Shown: positions 6,372 through 14,555 of the stretch, piece after piece
Layout of the letters: each line of letters begins with the position of its first letter
Position numbering within the stretch: the first letter of the stretch is position 1
DNA from: an uncultured Draconibacterium sp.
GTDB lineage: Bacteria; Bacteroidota; Bacteroidia; Bacteroidales; Prolixibacteraceae
Assembly: GCF_963676735.1 (NCBI RefSeq)
Contig: NZ_OY781464.1
Location: 3,939,001-4,003,000 of the forward strand
Direction of reading: 5' to 3'
DNA: 64,000 nt
Position numbers and translations under genes: made by a program
Notes under the pieces: generated by a model
The model's input: the letters and a program-made list of their open reading frames with translations, nothing else
The model's database searches: none
Told to the model about the DNA's origin: nothing

Positions 6372-8711
6372 TTAATTAACTGCTATTTTTGTCTGCAAAC
6401 GAATATCGTCAGATGAAGCGCCAATCATTAGTTGAAAACTACCTGGTTCAAGAACACGGTCCAGCTCTTTATTTACAATTGATAAATCATCAGGTGTTAG
6501 TGTAAACCGGATTGTAGTTTCTTCCTGTTTTTTCAAATAAAACCGTTTAAAATGTTTTAACTGTTTCAGGGGTTGCACCATCGAAGCAAATTCGTCTCTG
6601 ATATACAATTGTGCTACTTCTTCACCATCGTAATTTCCGGTGTTTTTTACTACAAACGAAATCTCAAACTCATTGTTAGCCTGTTTTTTTACTTGTAAGT
6701 TTTGATATGCGAAAGTTGTAAAACTAAGTCCGTAGCCAAAAGTGTAAAGTGGTGTTGCGGCAATCTCAACATAAGCGTGTGCATTCGGATTTTTTTTGTT
6801 GTAGTATACAGGGACCTGCCCAACGTTTCGGGGAACAGAAATCGGCAACCGTCCTGCCGGATTATAATCTCCAAATAAAATATCTGCTATCGCATTTCCC
6901 CCTTCTTGCCCCGGGTACCAGGCGTTTAATAATGCATCTGCATTTTGTGCAACCCAATTCATGTTAAGTGGTCGGCCCTCAATATAAACAACAATTAATG
7001 GTTTGCCGGTTGCTTTTATTGCTTTTAACAAATTCATTTGGAAACCAAGTAATTCAAGAGTTGCCCGGTCAAAACCTTCACCACATTCCATGTCGCTTAT
7101 TGTGTTGGAAGAGGCAATTGCTGCTCCGGTATTCTGATAACTGGTTTTAAAGTCGCGGGCACTCGATCCACCTACAGCAACAAGCACTGCATCTGCACTT
7201 TGGGCCGCTTCAACGGCTTCCGAAATATTTTGCCGGCTGGTATCTCTAATGGAGCAGCCTTTAACGTAACTTACATTCTCCTTCCCAATTTTTGAAATAA
7301 CACCCTCTAAAATGGTAATTACATTACTGTCTTCCTGAGGTGCAGTATAGTCGCCAAGCATATTGTAGCGGTTGTGTGCATTGGGGCCAATAACAGCAAT
7401 TTTGCCTATCGTTTTCTTTAACGGAAGAGTGTTGTTGTCATTTTTCAGCAGCACAACCGATTGTTGTGCAGCCTTTCGTGCAACAGCTATATTAGCTTGT
7501 GTTCGTACATTCAGTTTTGCTTTTTCAGCATCGACATATGGATTTTCAAACAGCCCCATTTCAAACTTTAAACGAAGTACCCGGTATGCAGCTGAATCAA
7601 TCAGTTCTTCTTTAATTCGTGAGTCTTTAACAGCCTCAATAAGTTTTATGTAGGCGTCACCACCCAAATCAACATCAACACCTGCAGTTAGAGCTTGAAT
7701 GGCCGCATCCTGAATAGTTGGAGCGACAAAATGACTGCCATGAATTCCTTCAATACTGTATAGATCGGATACTGCAAATCCTGAAAAATGCCAATCTTTT
7801 TGTAAAATGTCGCGATACAAATAAGAATTTGCTGTACATGGAATACCATCAATCGAATTATACGAGGTCATTACCGACAAAGCACCCGCTTCAATTGCAG
7901 CTTTAAAAGGAGGCAGAAAACTCTGATGTATCTCATGAATTCCTACCGACGAAGCATTTCCATTTTGACCGCTAATGGGAACTCCATAGGCAATAAAATG
8001 TTTTAATGTTGAAATGGTACTGCTTTCATTTGAGAGGTCTCCTGCACCTTCGCCTTTAACAATCGCAGCTCCAAGTTTTGCTGCTAATACCGGGTCTTCT
8101 CCGTATGTTTCTTCAACTCTCGACCAACGTGCATCGCGTGCCAAATCAAGTACGGGACCGTAGGCAATGTGTGCTCCCTGTAAGCGAATTTCACTGGCCA
8201 TTACTGCTCCAACTTCGGTTAAAAGTTCTTCCGACCAGCTTGATGCCAATCCTATACCGGTAGGAAAAACAGTTGTTCCAATTGCCATGTGTCCATGTGG
8301 ACTTTCTTCAGCCAAAAAAAGTGGAATCCCCAAACGGGTGTTTTCTAAAATATACTGCTGAAAGGCATTTCCCGCTTTTGCAGCCAACTCCGGATTTAAA
8401 CCGTTCTCCAGTGTTTTCTGTGTCCACGGATCAGCGCGGTAAGCCGCCCAAAGCATGCCGATGTGTTGCTCTTTTAAAATCGTTTTAAATTTCTCAGAAC
8501 AACTAACATCATCGCCGTTTCGTTCGTACATCTCCCAACCAAGGGGACAGAGCAATTGGCCTACTTTTTCTTCCAGTGTCATCCGTGAAAGCAAATCCTG
8601 AGTCCGTTCATCGGCACTTAGAGTGGAATTTTTATAGGGTTGAGCCTGAGCAGTTGAAGCCAAAGTAAGTAGAATAAAAAGTATAAAGTATAATGTATGA
8701 CATCTTTTCAT
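6372..8711 (-). CDS. Glycoside hydrolase family 3 beta-glucosidase, secreted
   Basis: A 779-residue enzyme with a signal peptide (hydrophobic core, cleavage after AQAQ near residue 24), so it acts in the periplasm or at the surface. It has the complete BglX-like architecture: a GH3 TIM-barrel domain with TLEEKVGQL and EETYGEDP (201-207), the nucleophile Asp316 in GFAVSDLYSIEG, a GH3 C-terminal alpha/beta domain (VLLKNDNNTLPL, IGPNA, AVLVAVGG), and a fibronectin-like FnIII domain at the C-terminus (VKNTGNYDGEEVAQLYI). It should release glucose or xylose from beta-linked oligosaccharides; the linkage cannot be read. It lies between two copies of the panC 3'-panD block and faces panD copy 1 head to head. 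A TAAATTTG -7 box on the minus strand at 8814-8821 gives it its own promoter. There are no SusCD or other polysaccharide utilisation genes beside it, which fits arrival as a single-gene insertion. Confidence 0.93.
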   Translation of the reverse strand: MKRCHTLYFILFILLTLASTAQAQPYKNSTLSADERTQDLLSRMTLEEKVGQLLCPLGWEMYERNGDDVSCSEKFKTILKEQHIGMLWAAYRADPWTQKTLENGLNPELAAKAGNAFQQYILENTRLGIPLFLAEESPHGHMAIGTTVFPTGIGLASSWSEELLTEVGAVMASEIRLQGAHIAYGPVLDLARDARWSRVEETYGEDPVLAAKLGAAIVKGEGAGDLSNESSTISTLKHFIAYGVPISGQNGNASSVGIHEIHQSFLPPFKAAIEAGALSVMTSYNSIDGIPCTANSYLYRDILQKDWHFSGFAVSDLYSIEGIHGSHFVAPTIQDAAIQALTAGVDVDLGGDAYIKLIEAVKDSRIKEELIDSAAYRVLRLKFEMGLFENPYVDAEKAKLNVRTQANIAVARKAAQQSVVLLKNDNNTLPLKKTIGKIAVIGPNAHNRYNMLGDYTAPQEDSNVITILEGVISKIGKENVSYVKGCSIRDTSRQNISEAVEAAQSADAVLVAVGGSSARDFKTSYQNTGAAIASSNTISDMECGEGFDRATLELLGFQMNLLKAIKATGKPLIVVYIEGRPLNMNWVAQNADALLNAWYPGQEGGNAIADILFGDYNPAGRLPISVPRNVGQVPVYYNKKNPNAHAYVEIAATPLYTFGYGLSFTTFAYQNLQVKKQANNEFEISFVVKNTGNYDGEEVAQLYIRDEFASMVQPLKQLKHFKRFYLKKQEETTIRFTLTPDDLSIVNKELDRVLEPGSFQLMIGASSDDIRLQTKIAVN

Positions 8712-8813
8712 AAAACCTGAATTTTATAATTTTCGTTAAAGATGGGAAGATATTCTTAAATAATTTAAAAAGTGGTTTTGTTTGTAGTAATTCTACATGT
8801 TTTGTTAAAACAC

Positions 8814-8821
8814 CAAATTTA
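8814..8821 (-). promoter_or_regulatory. Candidate promoter of the GH3 gene
   Basis: Read on the minus strand the sequence is TAAATTTG, a full match to the TAnnTTTG -7 consensus, about 95 bp upstream of the GH3 start. No clear -33 TTTG was found at the standard distance. Confidence 0.45.
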
Positions 8822-8851
8822 ATTTTGAGCACCTATGAGTAAAAAGTCTAA

Positions 8852-8979
8852 AATATTTTGAGATTGTTGACGACGAACAGCTGCAACCGGTGAAAAACTG
8901 GGATGAAAAATCGACAAAAGTTGGATGTGTTGCTGTTTTTTGTGGAGAGATCCGATTAATTGACAATATAGTTTTTTAA
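8852..8979 (+). pseudogene. panC 3' fragment (last 42 codons) upstream of panD copy 2
   Basis: This is a truncated second copy of the panC C-terminus. It starts abruptly at 8852 within the codon for the Tyr of the YFEIVDDEQ segment and runs in frame to the same stop. Compared with 5802-5929 it has five silent codon changes and one three-codon cluster reading DEK instead of EKD. There is no start codon or preceding domain, so it cannot make pantothenate synthetase. The frame-respecting pattern of change shows that it diverged while still part of a working panC and was truncated later. Confidence 0.85.
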
Positions 8980-8998
8980 GACCGAAATAAGCATAGTT

Positions 8999-9349
8999 AT
9001 GCAAATTGAAGTTTGTAAATCGAAAATACACAAGGTTACCGTTACCGAAGCGAACCTGCAATATGTGGGAAGTATTACCATCGACGAAGATTTGATGGAT
9101 GCGGCAAACCTTATTGAGAACGAAAAAGTACAGGTTGTTAATATTAACAACGGAGAGCGTTTAGAGACTTATGTTATCAGAGGCGAGCGCGAATCGGGCA
9201 CCATTTGTTTGAATGGCCCGGCTGCACGTAAAGTAGCTGTTGGTGATGTGGTAATTATTATTTCTTACGCCTTAATGGATTTCGAGAAAGCCAAAACATT
9301 TAAGCCAAGTTTGATCTTCCCCGATATCGAGACGAATACTGTAGTATAA
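8999..9349 (+). CDS. panD: Aspartate 1-decarboxylase, copy 2
   Basis: A complete 116-residue second PanD with an intact YVGSITID self-cleavage site (Gly24-Ser25), Lys9 and NGPAAR loop. Against copy 1 I count about five amino-acid changes (Gly-Thr to Glu-Ser near residue 75, Glu to Lys, Ser to Thr, Ile to Val) against about 36 silent codon differences, so purifying selection acted on both. Its 18-bp upstream spacer is identical to that of copy 1, but the panC gene is reduced to a fragment, so its promoter is unclear. Transcription may come from within the 8.8-kb region upstream. It may add beta-alanine capacity or be a foreign homologue now redundant. Confidence 0.93.
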   Translation: MQIEVCKSKIHKVTVTEANLQYVGSITIDEDLMDAANLIENEKVQVVNINNGERLETYVIRGERESGTICLNGPAARKVAVGDVVIIISYALMDFEKAKTFKPSLIFPDIETNTVV

Positions 9350-9370
9350 TATACGTTACACATAAATACG

Positions 9371-9404
9371 AACCTCGTAGTTTTTACTGCGAGGTTTTTT
9401 TATT
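9371..9404 (+). terminator. Terminator after panD copy 2
   Basis: ACCTCGTAG (9372-9380) pairs with CTGCGAGGT (9387-9395) with one G-U pair, followed by a run of T. The stem core matches that after panD copy 1, so the terminator belongs to the duplicated block. Confidence 0.85.
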
Positions 9405-9445
9405 TGGAAGTTTTCAGTCAAACTATGAGACTTTTTATATAAAAC

Positions 9446-10147
9446 CTATCTATTCTTTCCAAGAGGAACGCCGAGTCTAATACCGAGTTGCAAAAACTCC
9501 GTACTACCCGAATAATCCTCAAAAACTCCGGTTTCAGCGATGGGCAAATCATTTAAACTTCTTCCTAAATCAACCTTCTCCCACCCTACGTAAAACGACA
9601 CGGAAAGGTCTTCGGCAATAACTTTAAACCCTAGATGAAAGCCCGGATACCAATTAAAAGATGACTTTGAGCTTCCAAGGTAATTTTCTTCCTCTGTCTC
9701 TTCGTTTCCAAAAGTGGCGTTACTTTTTGAGCTTTCAAATCCCATATTCACGTCGGCAAAAAAGTAAATAATATCAGATAATTCCTGGTAAAACCGCGGA
9801 CACAGGCTAAGTGTATAATAACTGGCTTCGGTAAACAGTATATAATCATCGCCATAAGGAACGATTTCACCACCAATGGGCTTTTCTTTTTCATGAGAAT
9901 TCATACCCACTTGTCCCTTCAACTCCAATGCAAACTTTCTCGACACGAAATATTCATATCCCGCCCCGAAGTAAAATCCAAAATCATCATTATCCAATAC
10001 AAATGCATTCGTACCTAAATCAAAATTTATATTGGCCGGGAATTTTTCGTCTTGCGCATTACACGCTGAAGGATTGAGCATTCCCGTAAAAATCCAAAAT
10101 AAGATTAAAATAGAAGTATTGAGCGTTGAAAATATTTTAGCCATCAA
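9446..10147 (-). CDS. Secreted outer-membrane barrel-like protein, unknown
   Basis: A 233-residue protein with a signal peptide (hydrophobic run ending near CNAQ, residue 31). The mature chain has alternating polar and aromatic residues with Gly-Tyr/Phe turns (FYFGAGYEYF, GFHLGFKV, LGIRLGVPLG) typical of an eight- to ten-stranded outer-membrane beta-barrel, and it ends with a strand (LGIRLGVPLG) followed by a short basic tail, not with the usual terminal aromatic. I do not recognise a specific family; ordinary porin-like or OmpW-like small barrels are the nearest idea. It is followed at the 5' side by a second small barrel protein on the same strand, from which a terminator separates it. Confidence 0.6.
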   Translation of the reverse strand: MMAKIFSTLNTSILILFWIFTGMLNPSACNAQDEKFPANINFDLGTNAFVLDNDDFGFYFGAGYEYFVSRKFALELKGQVGMNSHEKEKPIGGEIVPYGDDYILFTEASYYTLSLCPRFYQELSDIIYFFADVNMGFESSKSNATFGNEETEEENYLGSSKSSFNWYPGFHLGFKVIAEDLSVSFYVGWEKVDLGRSLNDLPIAETGVFEDYSGSTEFLQLGIRLGVPLGKNR

Positions 10148-10162
10148 GAATACTATTTAATA

Positions 10163-10194
10163 TAAAAAAACTGTGCCCAATTTGGGCACAGTTA
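10163..10194 (-). terminator. Terminator of the 10201-10746 gene
   Basis: On the minus strand AACTGTGCCCA pairs with TGGGCACAGTT around a 3-nt loop and is followed by a run of seven T. It ends the upstream barrel gene before the next minus-strand gene begins at 10147. Confidence 0.9.
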
Positions 10195-10200
10195 AGAAGA

Positions 10201-10746
10201 TCATTTTCTAAGATTATAACCGATGTTAAGCTGGAACATTGGTAAAAATCCATACTCCCCTTTCATGTCGAAATAAACATATGGCCCAACATCAAATAAA
10301 ACATTAAATTGATTAAAAGAGCGCTGTATTCCCCATGTTGGCCCAAATGCATAATCCAATTCTGAAGTTCTTGAAAAACTGGAAGCAATCTCGGGGCCTC
10401 GAACAAGAAGCCTTACTCCAAAATAATTAGATGAGTTATACTTTACATTTTTACCAGCACTGTTTCTTTTCGTTACGTTGTAGTAATTCCGATACTGCAT
10501 ATCGTAAAATGGAGATAACAAATACATAAATCCATCTCCACTGGTTTTAAGATCTTTGTATGAACCACCATAACCAATGCCAAGATTCAAGGCCAAAGTC
10601 GATTTTTCCGACATCTTGAATTCATACTCCACCCCGGGATTAACGATTGTGAGTTTAAATCTACTTTTTATTAACTCACCCTCTTCTTGTCCAAATGAAA
10701 TTTTCACAAAAAGAAATAGTAGAAATACTAGCGTAATTTTTCTCAT
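10201..10746 (-). CDS. Secreted outer-membrane barrel-like protein, unknown
   Basis: A 181-residue protein with a signal peptide cleaved after SFGQ near residue 20. The mature chain has barrel-like strands (LNLGIGYGGSY, YFGVRLLVRG, VLFDVGPYVYFDM, FQLNIGYNL), glycine-tyrosine turns, and ends NIGYNLRK. It looks like a small outer-membrane barrel, about as long as OmpA- or OmpX-like domains, but I cannot name a family. It starts about 30 bp after the end of the large lipoprotein gene (10780-12207) on the same strand, so those two may be co-transcribed; a terminator follows its stop. Confidence 0.6.
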   Translation of the reverse strand: MRKITLVFLLFLFVKISFGQEEGELIKSRFKLTIVNPGVEYEFKMSEKSTLALNLGIGYGGSYKDLKTSGDGFMYLLSPFYDMQYRNYYNVTKRNSAGKNVKYNSSNYFGVRLLVRGPEIASSFSRTSELDYAFGPTWGIQRSFNQFNVLFDVGPYVYFDMKGEYGFLPMFQLNIGYNLRK

Positions 10747-10779
10747 TTTTATTTTTTCTAAAATTAAATCTTTCTCGCC

Positions 10780-12207
10780 CTAGTCCTCTTTAACAACTCT
10801 TACACCTTTCCAAACCCCATTATGTTTGGCACACCCATATACATTCCCTGACGATAAATCAATTTTATATGAGTCGAAGTTTGAAATTTGGGTTTCCACT
10901 ATCTTTTGAGCCCATGCCTTTAACGAAGTTGGGGGATTTGAAGGACTAAACTTGATGCTAACTGATGCTTGTGAATTAAATACCTTATTCAGTTTCTCAC
11001 AATTATATGCCCTAAGTTCCTCAGCAACAAAATAGTATTCAATTTTCCCAGCTTTAAAATTCTTGACAACATTCACTGGCTTATTCATTCCTTCTCCTAA
11101 AGAAGCCAACAAGCTTGCAATTTCTGGAGTTGCATCATTGAATTCATCTGTAACATCCCATTCCCATAATTCAACCATGTTCCACAAATCGGGATTACCA
11201 GGCACATAATCTGTTCTTACTCCCCCTTGCATTCTTGCTTGATTTGGAGGATAAAGATCAATAACATTTTGTGGCGGAGTAACAGTAAATTTAATATTAT
11301 TCCACCCAACTCTTAATTCTTCGGCATCAGTTTCACTCCATCCAATCCAGTTCTTTTTTTGAAATTTAGCGGTTGCACCACATTCTGCGTAAAACACATA
11401 GTTGTAATTATAAAAATTAACCTTTATTCTACGATCTGAATTAAATTCCACTGATTCTCCTTTGTTCCTTCCAAATAAACTCTCAAAAATATTTCCAAAC
11501 CATGTTTGAGCGCCATAAGAGAAGGTTTTAAAACTATCATAATCAGGATCAATACTAGAGTTACTTCCTGAGCCACCTGAACCGCCAGTTCCTCCGCCAG
11601 TTCCTTCATCTCCATCATCTGGCATTATATATTGAGGAGCATATGTATCGTACCTATAAATATCATCTTCTACTAGATATAAATTATCACCTACTTCTTG
11701 CCCAAGGGGAACTAATTCTAGACTTGCTGACTTAAAATTCGTGTTCTCAAAAGTATACAATTCATAAAATCGATCCTTCTTATCTTTTGGGAAGAAATAA
11801 GTTCCAAAGGGTGAAATTTTATAGATTACATCACTGACCATAATTTCACCATTAATATTTAAAAGTCTGGCAAGCTCAGGATTCGGGACTAGTGAATCAT
11901 ATCCTGACACGGTATAAACATCAATTTCGCCAGACTTAAGTTTGTCTTTATCATTATACAACAACTTAATTTGGGTCTTTTGTAGTTCATTCTTGATTTG
12001 TGTTGCTTTTACCTTATTCGCGAGTAAATCATCAATTAAATTTTTAACTTCATTCCCACTTGTAAAAGAAAGCATCTGATCTTCAATACGGAACGTGGAT
12101 AACGAAGATGATAAACCTGAATCCTCAGACACCAAATCATCTTTTTCACAACCATAAAACAATCCTACAAATAATAGGACTAGAGGAATAATTACTAATT
12201 TTTTCAT
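10780..12207 (-). CDS. Large lipoprotein of unknown function with Gly/Ser linker
   Basis: A 475-residue exported lipoprotein. The chosen start MKKLVIIPLV gives a clean lipobox (LFYGC, Cys20) followed by acidic residues; an upstream in-frame extension lacks a signal and overlaps a hairpin. The N-terminal part (about residues 30-190) is charged and helical with KVKATQIKNELQKTQ. A linker rich in Gly and Ser follows near residue 200, and then a C-terminal domain of about 260 residues with many aromatics (YNYNYVFYAECG, WIGWSE). The last 45 residues contain YGCAKHNGVWKGVRV. I recognise no family. Codon use is more AT-rich than the housekeeping neighbours, which together with the duplicated panD next door suggests acquired DNA. 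Its leader contains a perfect 11-bp hairpin. Confidence 0.65.
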   Translation of the reverse strand: MKKLVIIPLVLLFVGLFYGCEKDDLVSEDSGLSSSLSTFRIEDQMLSFTSGNEVKNLIDDLLANKVKATQIKNELQKTQIKLLYNDKDKLKSGEIDVYTVSGYDSLVPNPELARLLNINGEIMVSDVIYKISPFGTYFFPKDKKDRFYELYTFENTNFKSASLELVPLGQEVGDNLYLVEDDIYRYDTYAPQYIMPDDGDEGTGGGTGGSGGSGSNSSIDPDYDSFKTFSYGAQTWFGNIFESLFGRNKGESVEFNSDRRIKVNFYNYNYVFYAECGATAKFQKKNWIGWSETDAEELRVGWNNIKFTVTPPQNVIDLYPPNQARMQGGVRTDYVPGNPDLWNMVELWEWDVTDEFNDATPEIASLLASLGEGMNKPVNVVKNFKAGKIEYYFVAEELRAYNCEKLNKVFNSQASVSIKFSPSNPPTSLKAWAQKIVETQISNFDSYKIDLSSGNVYGCAKHNGVWKGVRVVKED

Positions 12208-12226
12208 TTCTTTGTAAATGTTTTGT

Positions 12227-12254
12227 GGAAAGGAAAGTTGCTGCTTTCCTTTCC
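12227..12254 (-). promoter_or_regulatory. Perfect 11-bp inverted repeat in the lipoprotein leader
   Basis: GGAAAGGAAAG and CTTTCCTTTCC pair perfectly around a 6-nt loop. The structure ends 20 nt before the lipoprotein start codon, so it would fold in the 5' leader of that mRNA and could affect translation or stability. No U-run follows on the minus strand, so a simple terminator is unlikely. Confidence 0.5.
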
Positions 12255-12596
12255 GGTTTATAAACAATAGTTATAACCCGGTTCTTTTAAAGGGCTGGGT
12301 TATTTTGCCCTTGATTTTATTTTGTTTTGCGGACTATTATATCCTTACAAACTTTTATTTATCCCACCCTAAAACACCACTGTGTTTTATTTCCAGCCTC
12401 ACTTTATACTATCCTTGTCCTGAAAATTTGTGTCGAAGAACAGGGGTTCTTTTAACGACGGCTTAAATGTAATTCAATAAATACTCTTTTTCAAAAAATA
12501 ATATGTTAAAATTAATTTAGGGGGAGGGTATTTAGAATGAATAAGAATAATTTACACATCCTTTGAGATGCAATACGAAAACTTCAATTTTATAGT

Positions 12597-12604
12597 TATT
12601 TTTG
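12597..12604 (+). promoter_or_regulatory. Promoter -7 box of rfaE2
   Basis: TATTTTTG matches the TAnnTTTG consensus and ends only six bases before the ATG at 12611. The transcript would begin a few bases before that ATG, implying a leaderless or nearly leaderless mRNA, unless translation starts at the ATG at 12620. Confidence 0.6.
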
Positions 12605-12610
12605 ACGATT

Positions 12611-13099
12611 ATGAATCTCATGTTTAAATCAAAGATTTTTAAGGATTTTGAATCGTTTTATCCACTGCTATCCATTTGGAAAGGAAGCAACAATACCATC
12701 GTTTTTACCAACGGATGTTTCGATCTTATTCATAACGGGCACGTTGATTCGCTGCATAAATCGGCAGCATTTGGCACCAAATTGATTGTTGGATTAAACT
12801 CCGATGTTTCGGTAAAACTATTAAAAGGCGAAAATCGCCCCATTTTAAACGAGCAGGCGCGTGCCGAAGTGCTGGCTGCCTTCGGATGTGTTGATGCGGT
12901 AATTCTTTTTGATGAAGAAACGCCGGCCGAGATTATTGCAAAGATCATCCCCGACGTTTTGGTGAAAGGCGCCCAATACGAAATTCATGAAATTGCCGGC
13001 CACGATACCGTATTGAACAACGGCGGAAAGGTGGAAACACTGGAATTGATAGAAGGGATCTCCACCAGCGAAATTATTGAACGAATAAAAAAATTGTAA
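12611..13099 (+). CDS. rfaE2: D-glycero-beta-D-manno-heptose 1-phosphate adenylyltransferase
   Basis: A protein of about 162 residues equivalent to the C-terminal domain of HldE. It adds AMP to heptose 1-phosphate in ADP-heptose synthesis for lipopolysaccharide. Motifs are FTNGCFDLIHNGH with the HxGH nucleotidyltransferase signature (about 41-44), VGLNSDVSVKLLKG, NRPI, and the late ISTSEIIERI, which is the IsTT-like loop. In this phylum the kinase and adenylyltransferase are often separate genes, which fits the single domain here. Start codon is uncertain between 12611 and 12620. The next gene, radA, lies beyond a dispersed repeat. Confidence 0.88.
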   Translation: MNLMFKSKIFKDFESFYPLLSIWKGSNNTIVFTNGCFDLIHNGHVDSLHKSAAFGTKLIVGLNSDVSVKLLKGENRPILNEQARAEVLAAFGCVDAVILFDEETPAEIIAKIIPDVLVKGAQYEIHEIAGHDTVLNNGGKVETLELIEGISTSEIIERIKKL

Positions 13100-13102
13100 T
13101 AG

Positions 13103-13180
13103 CTCTGCGTAAACCTCAGCGTTCTCTGTGGTTATATTTTTTTACCACAGAGATAACAGAGAACCGCACAGAGTAACACA
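13103..13180. repeat. Palindromic interspersed element between rfaE2 and radA
   Basis: CTCTGTGGT (13124-13132) and ACCACAGAG (13144-13152) form a perfect 9-bp stem, flanked by further imperfectly matching TCTCTG/CAGAGA segments. The wording (ctctgcgt, ctctgtggtta) resembles REP-like elements scattered in Bacteroidota intergenic regions. It fills nearly the whole gap between the two genes. Confidence 0.6.
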
Positions 13181-13186
13181 GAAAAA

Positions 13187-14545
13187 ATGGCAAAAACAAA
13201 AACCATATACACCTGTCAGAATTGCGGCGCACAATCGCCAAAATGGTTAGGGAAATGCTCTACCTGCAACGAGTGGAACACCTACGTTGAGGAGATTGTA
13301 GAAAAGAAACAATCTACCGGTAAACTTTCGGTGCAGATTTCAGGAAACCAACCCATAACGCTCGAGAATATTGAAATGGCCCGGACCCAACGCATTTCGG
13401 TCGGTATTGAAGAATTTAACCGTGTTTTGGGAGGCGGAATCGTTCCCGGCTCGCTGATACTTTTAGGTGGCGATCCCGGAATTGGAAAATCAACGCTGGC
13501 GCTGCAGCTGGCACTGGGGTTAAACGGTAAAAAGATATTATACATCTCAGGCGAGGAGAGCCTGCAACAAATAAAATTGCGCGCCGAACGTTTGAGCAAC
13601 TCCCAAAGCAACTGCCTTTTTTTAAGCGAAACTTCGCTGGAACATATTATCGCACAAAGCGAGCAGGCAAAACCGGAGTTGCTGATTATCGACTCCATTC
13701 AAACCATTTCAACCGAACTGATTGAGTCGTCGCCCGGCTCGGTTGGGCAGGTTCGCGAGTGTACTTCGGCAATTCTAAAGTTTGCCAAAAAAAATCATGT
13801 GGCCGTGGTACTTATCGGGCACATTACAAAAGAAGGCAGTCTTGCCGGACCAAAAGTGCTGGAACACATGGTCGACACGGTTTTGCAGTTTGAAGGCGAT
13901 ACCAATTATATGTACCGCATTTTGCGCTCGAACAAAAACCGCTTTGGCTCCACCAACGAACTCGGCATTTTTGAAATGCGCAGCGACGGGTTGCGCGAAA
14001 TCACCAATCCTTCAGAGCAATTAATTTCAAAAGTAAGCGACGATGTTAGCGGAACAGCCATTGCAGCAACCGTTGAAGGTGTGCGCCCTTTCCTGATCGA
14101 AATTCAGGCACTGGTAAGTTCGGCGGCTTACGGCACACCACAGCGCTCATCAACCGGTTTTGATTTACGACGCCTGAACATGTTGTTGGCAGTTCTGGAG
14201 AAACGGGCAGGTTTTAAACTCATTGCCAAAGACGTGTTCCTAAATATTGCCGGCGGGCTAAAAATTAACGATCCTGCTACCGATCTGGCAGTAATTTGTT
14301 CCATTCTTTCGTCGAATATCGACATTGCCATTAACCACAAAATATGTTTTGCCGGTGAGGTTGGATTAACCGGAGAAATTCGTGCCGTAAGCCGCATAGA
14401 GCAGCGCATTGCAGAAGCCGCAAAACTGGGTTTTACGCGTATTTATGTACCATCGCTCAACAAAGGTTTCGATGCATCTAAGTTTAAAATCGACATTGTT
14501 AAAGTAAGCCGCGTTGAAGAAGTGTTTAAAACCATTTTCGCTTAA
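13187..14545 (+). CDS. radA: DNA repair protein RadA (Sms)
   Basis: A 452-residue ATP-dependent branch-migration protein for recombination intermediates in homologous repair. The N-terminal zinc finger shows Cys10, Cys13, Cys24 and Cys27. A RecA-like ATPase domain follows, with Walker A GGDPGIGKST (94-103), a Walker B segment ELLIIDSIQT (164-173) and the RadA-specific KNRFG motif (250-254). The C-terminal third is the Lon-protease-like domain, lacking the protease Ser-Lys pair in the family. The length is normal. A RBS is not evident, as usual in this phylum. The repeats on either side suggest it is transcribed alone or from the rfaE2 promoter. Confidence 0.97.
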   Translation: MAKTKTIYTCQNCGAQSPKWLGKCSTCNEWNTYVEEIVEKKQSTGKLSVQISGNQPITLENIEMARTQRISVGIEEFNRVLGGGIVPGSLILLGGDPGIGKSTLALQLALGLNGKKILYISGEESLQQIKLRAERLSNSQSNCLFLSETSLEHIIAQSEQAKPELLIIDSIQTISTELIESSPGSVGQVRECTSAILKFAKKNHVAVVLIGHITKEGSLAGPKVLEHMVDTVLQFEGDTNYMYRILRSNKNRFGSTNELGIFEMRSDGLREITNPSEQLISKVSDDVSGTAIAATVEGVRPFLIEIQALVSSAAYGTPQRSSTGFDLRRLNMLLAVLEKRAGFKLIAKDVFLNIAGGLKINDPATDLAVICSILSSNIDIAINHKICFAGEVGLTGEIRAVSRIEQRIAEAAKLGFTRIYVPSLNKGFDASKFKIDIVKVSRVEEVFKTIFA

Positions 14546-14555
14546 AATTTAATTT

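Larger units (their letters stand above)
8852..9397 (+). repeat. Direct repeat block B: panC fragment, panD copy 2 and terminator
   Basis: Second copy of the block at 5802-6353. Positions 8950-9048 are identical to 5900-5998; the remainder is diverged mainly at silent sites, and the terminator stem keeps the ACCTCG/CGAGGT core while the loop and base differ. Confidence 0.9.
12208..12610. other. Divergent intergenic region with structured leader
   Basis: This 403-bp region separates the minus-strand lipoprotein from the plus-strand rfaE2. It holds the 12227-12254 hairpin and a second dyad, ATAACCC (12273-12279) with GGGTTAT (12297-12303), both in the lipoprotein leader. The right end carries the rfaE2 promoter. 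No convincing gene was seen in the rest. Confidence 0.6.

Noticed and set aside
12218..12466. 82-codon plus-strand frame in the rfaE2 leader region
   Set aside because: It begins within the perfect hairpin and has no coding pattern or conserved motif.
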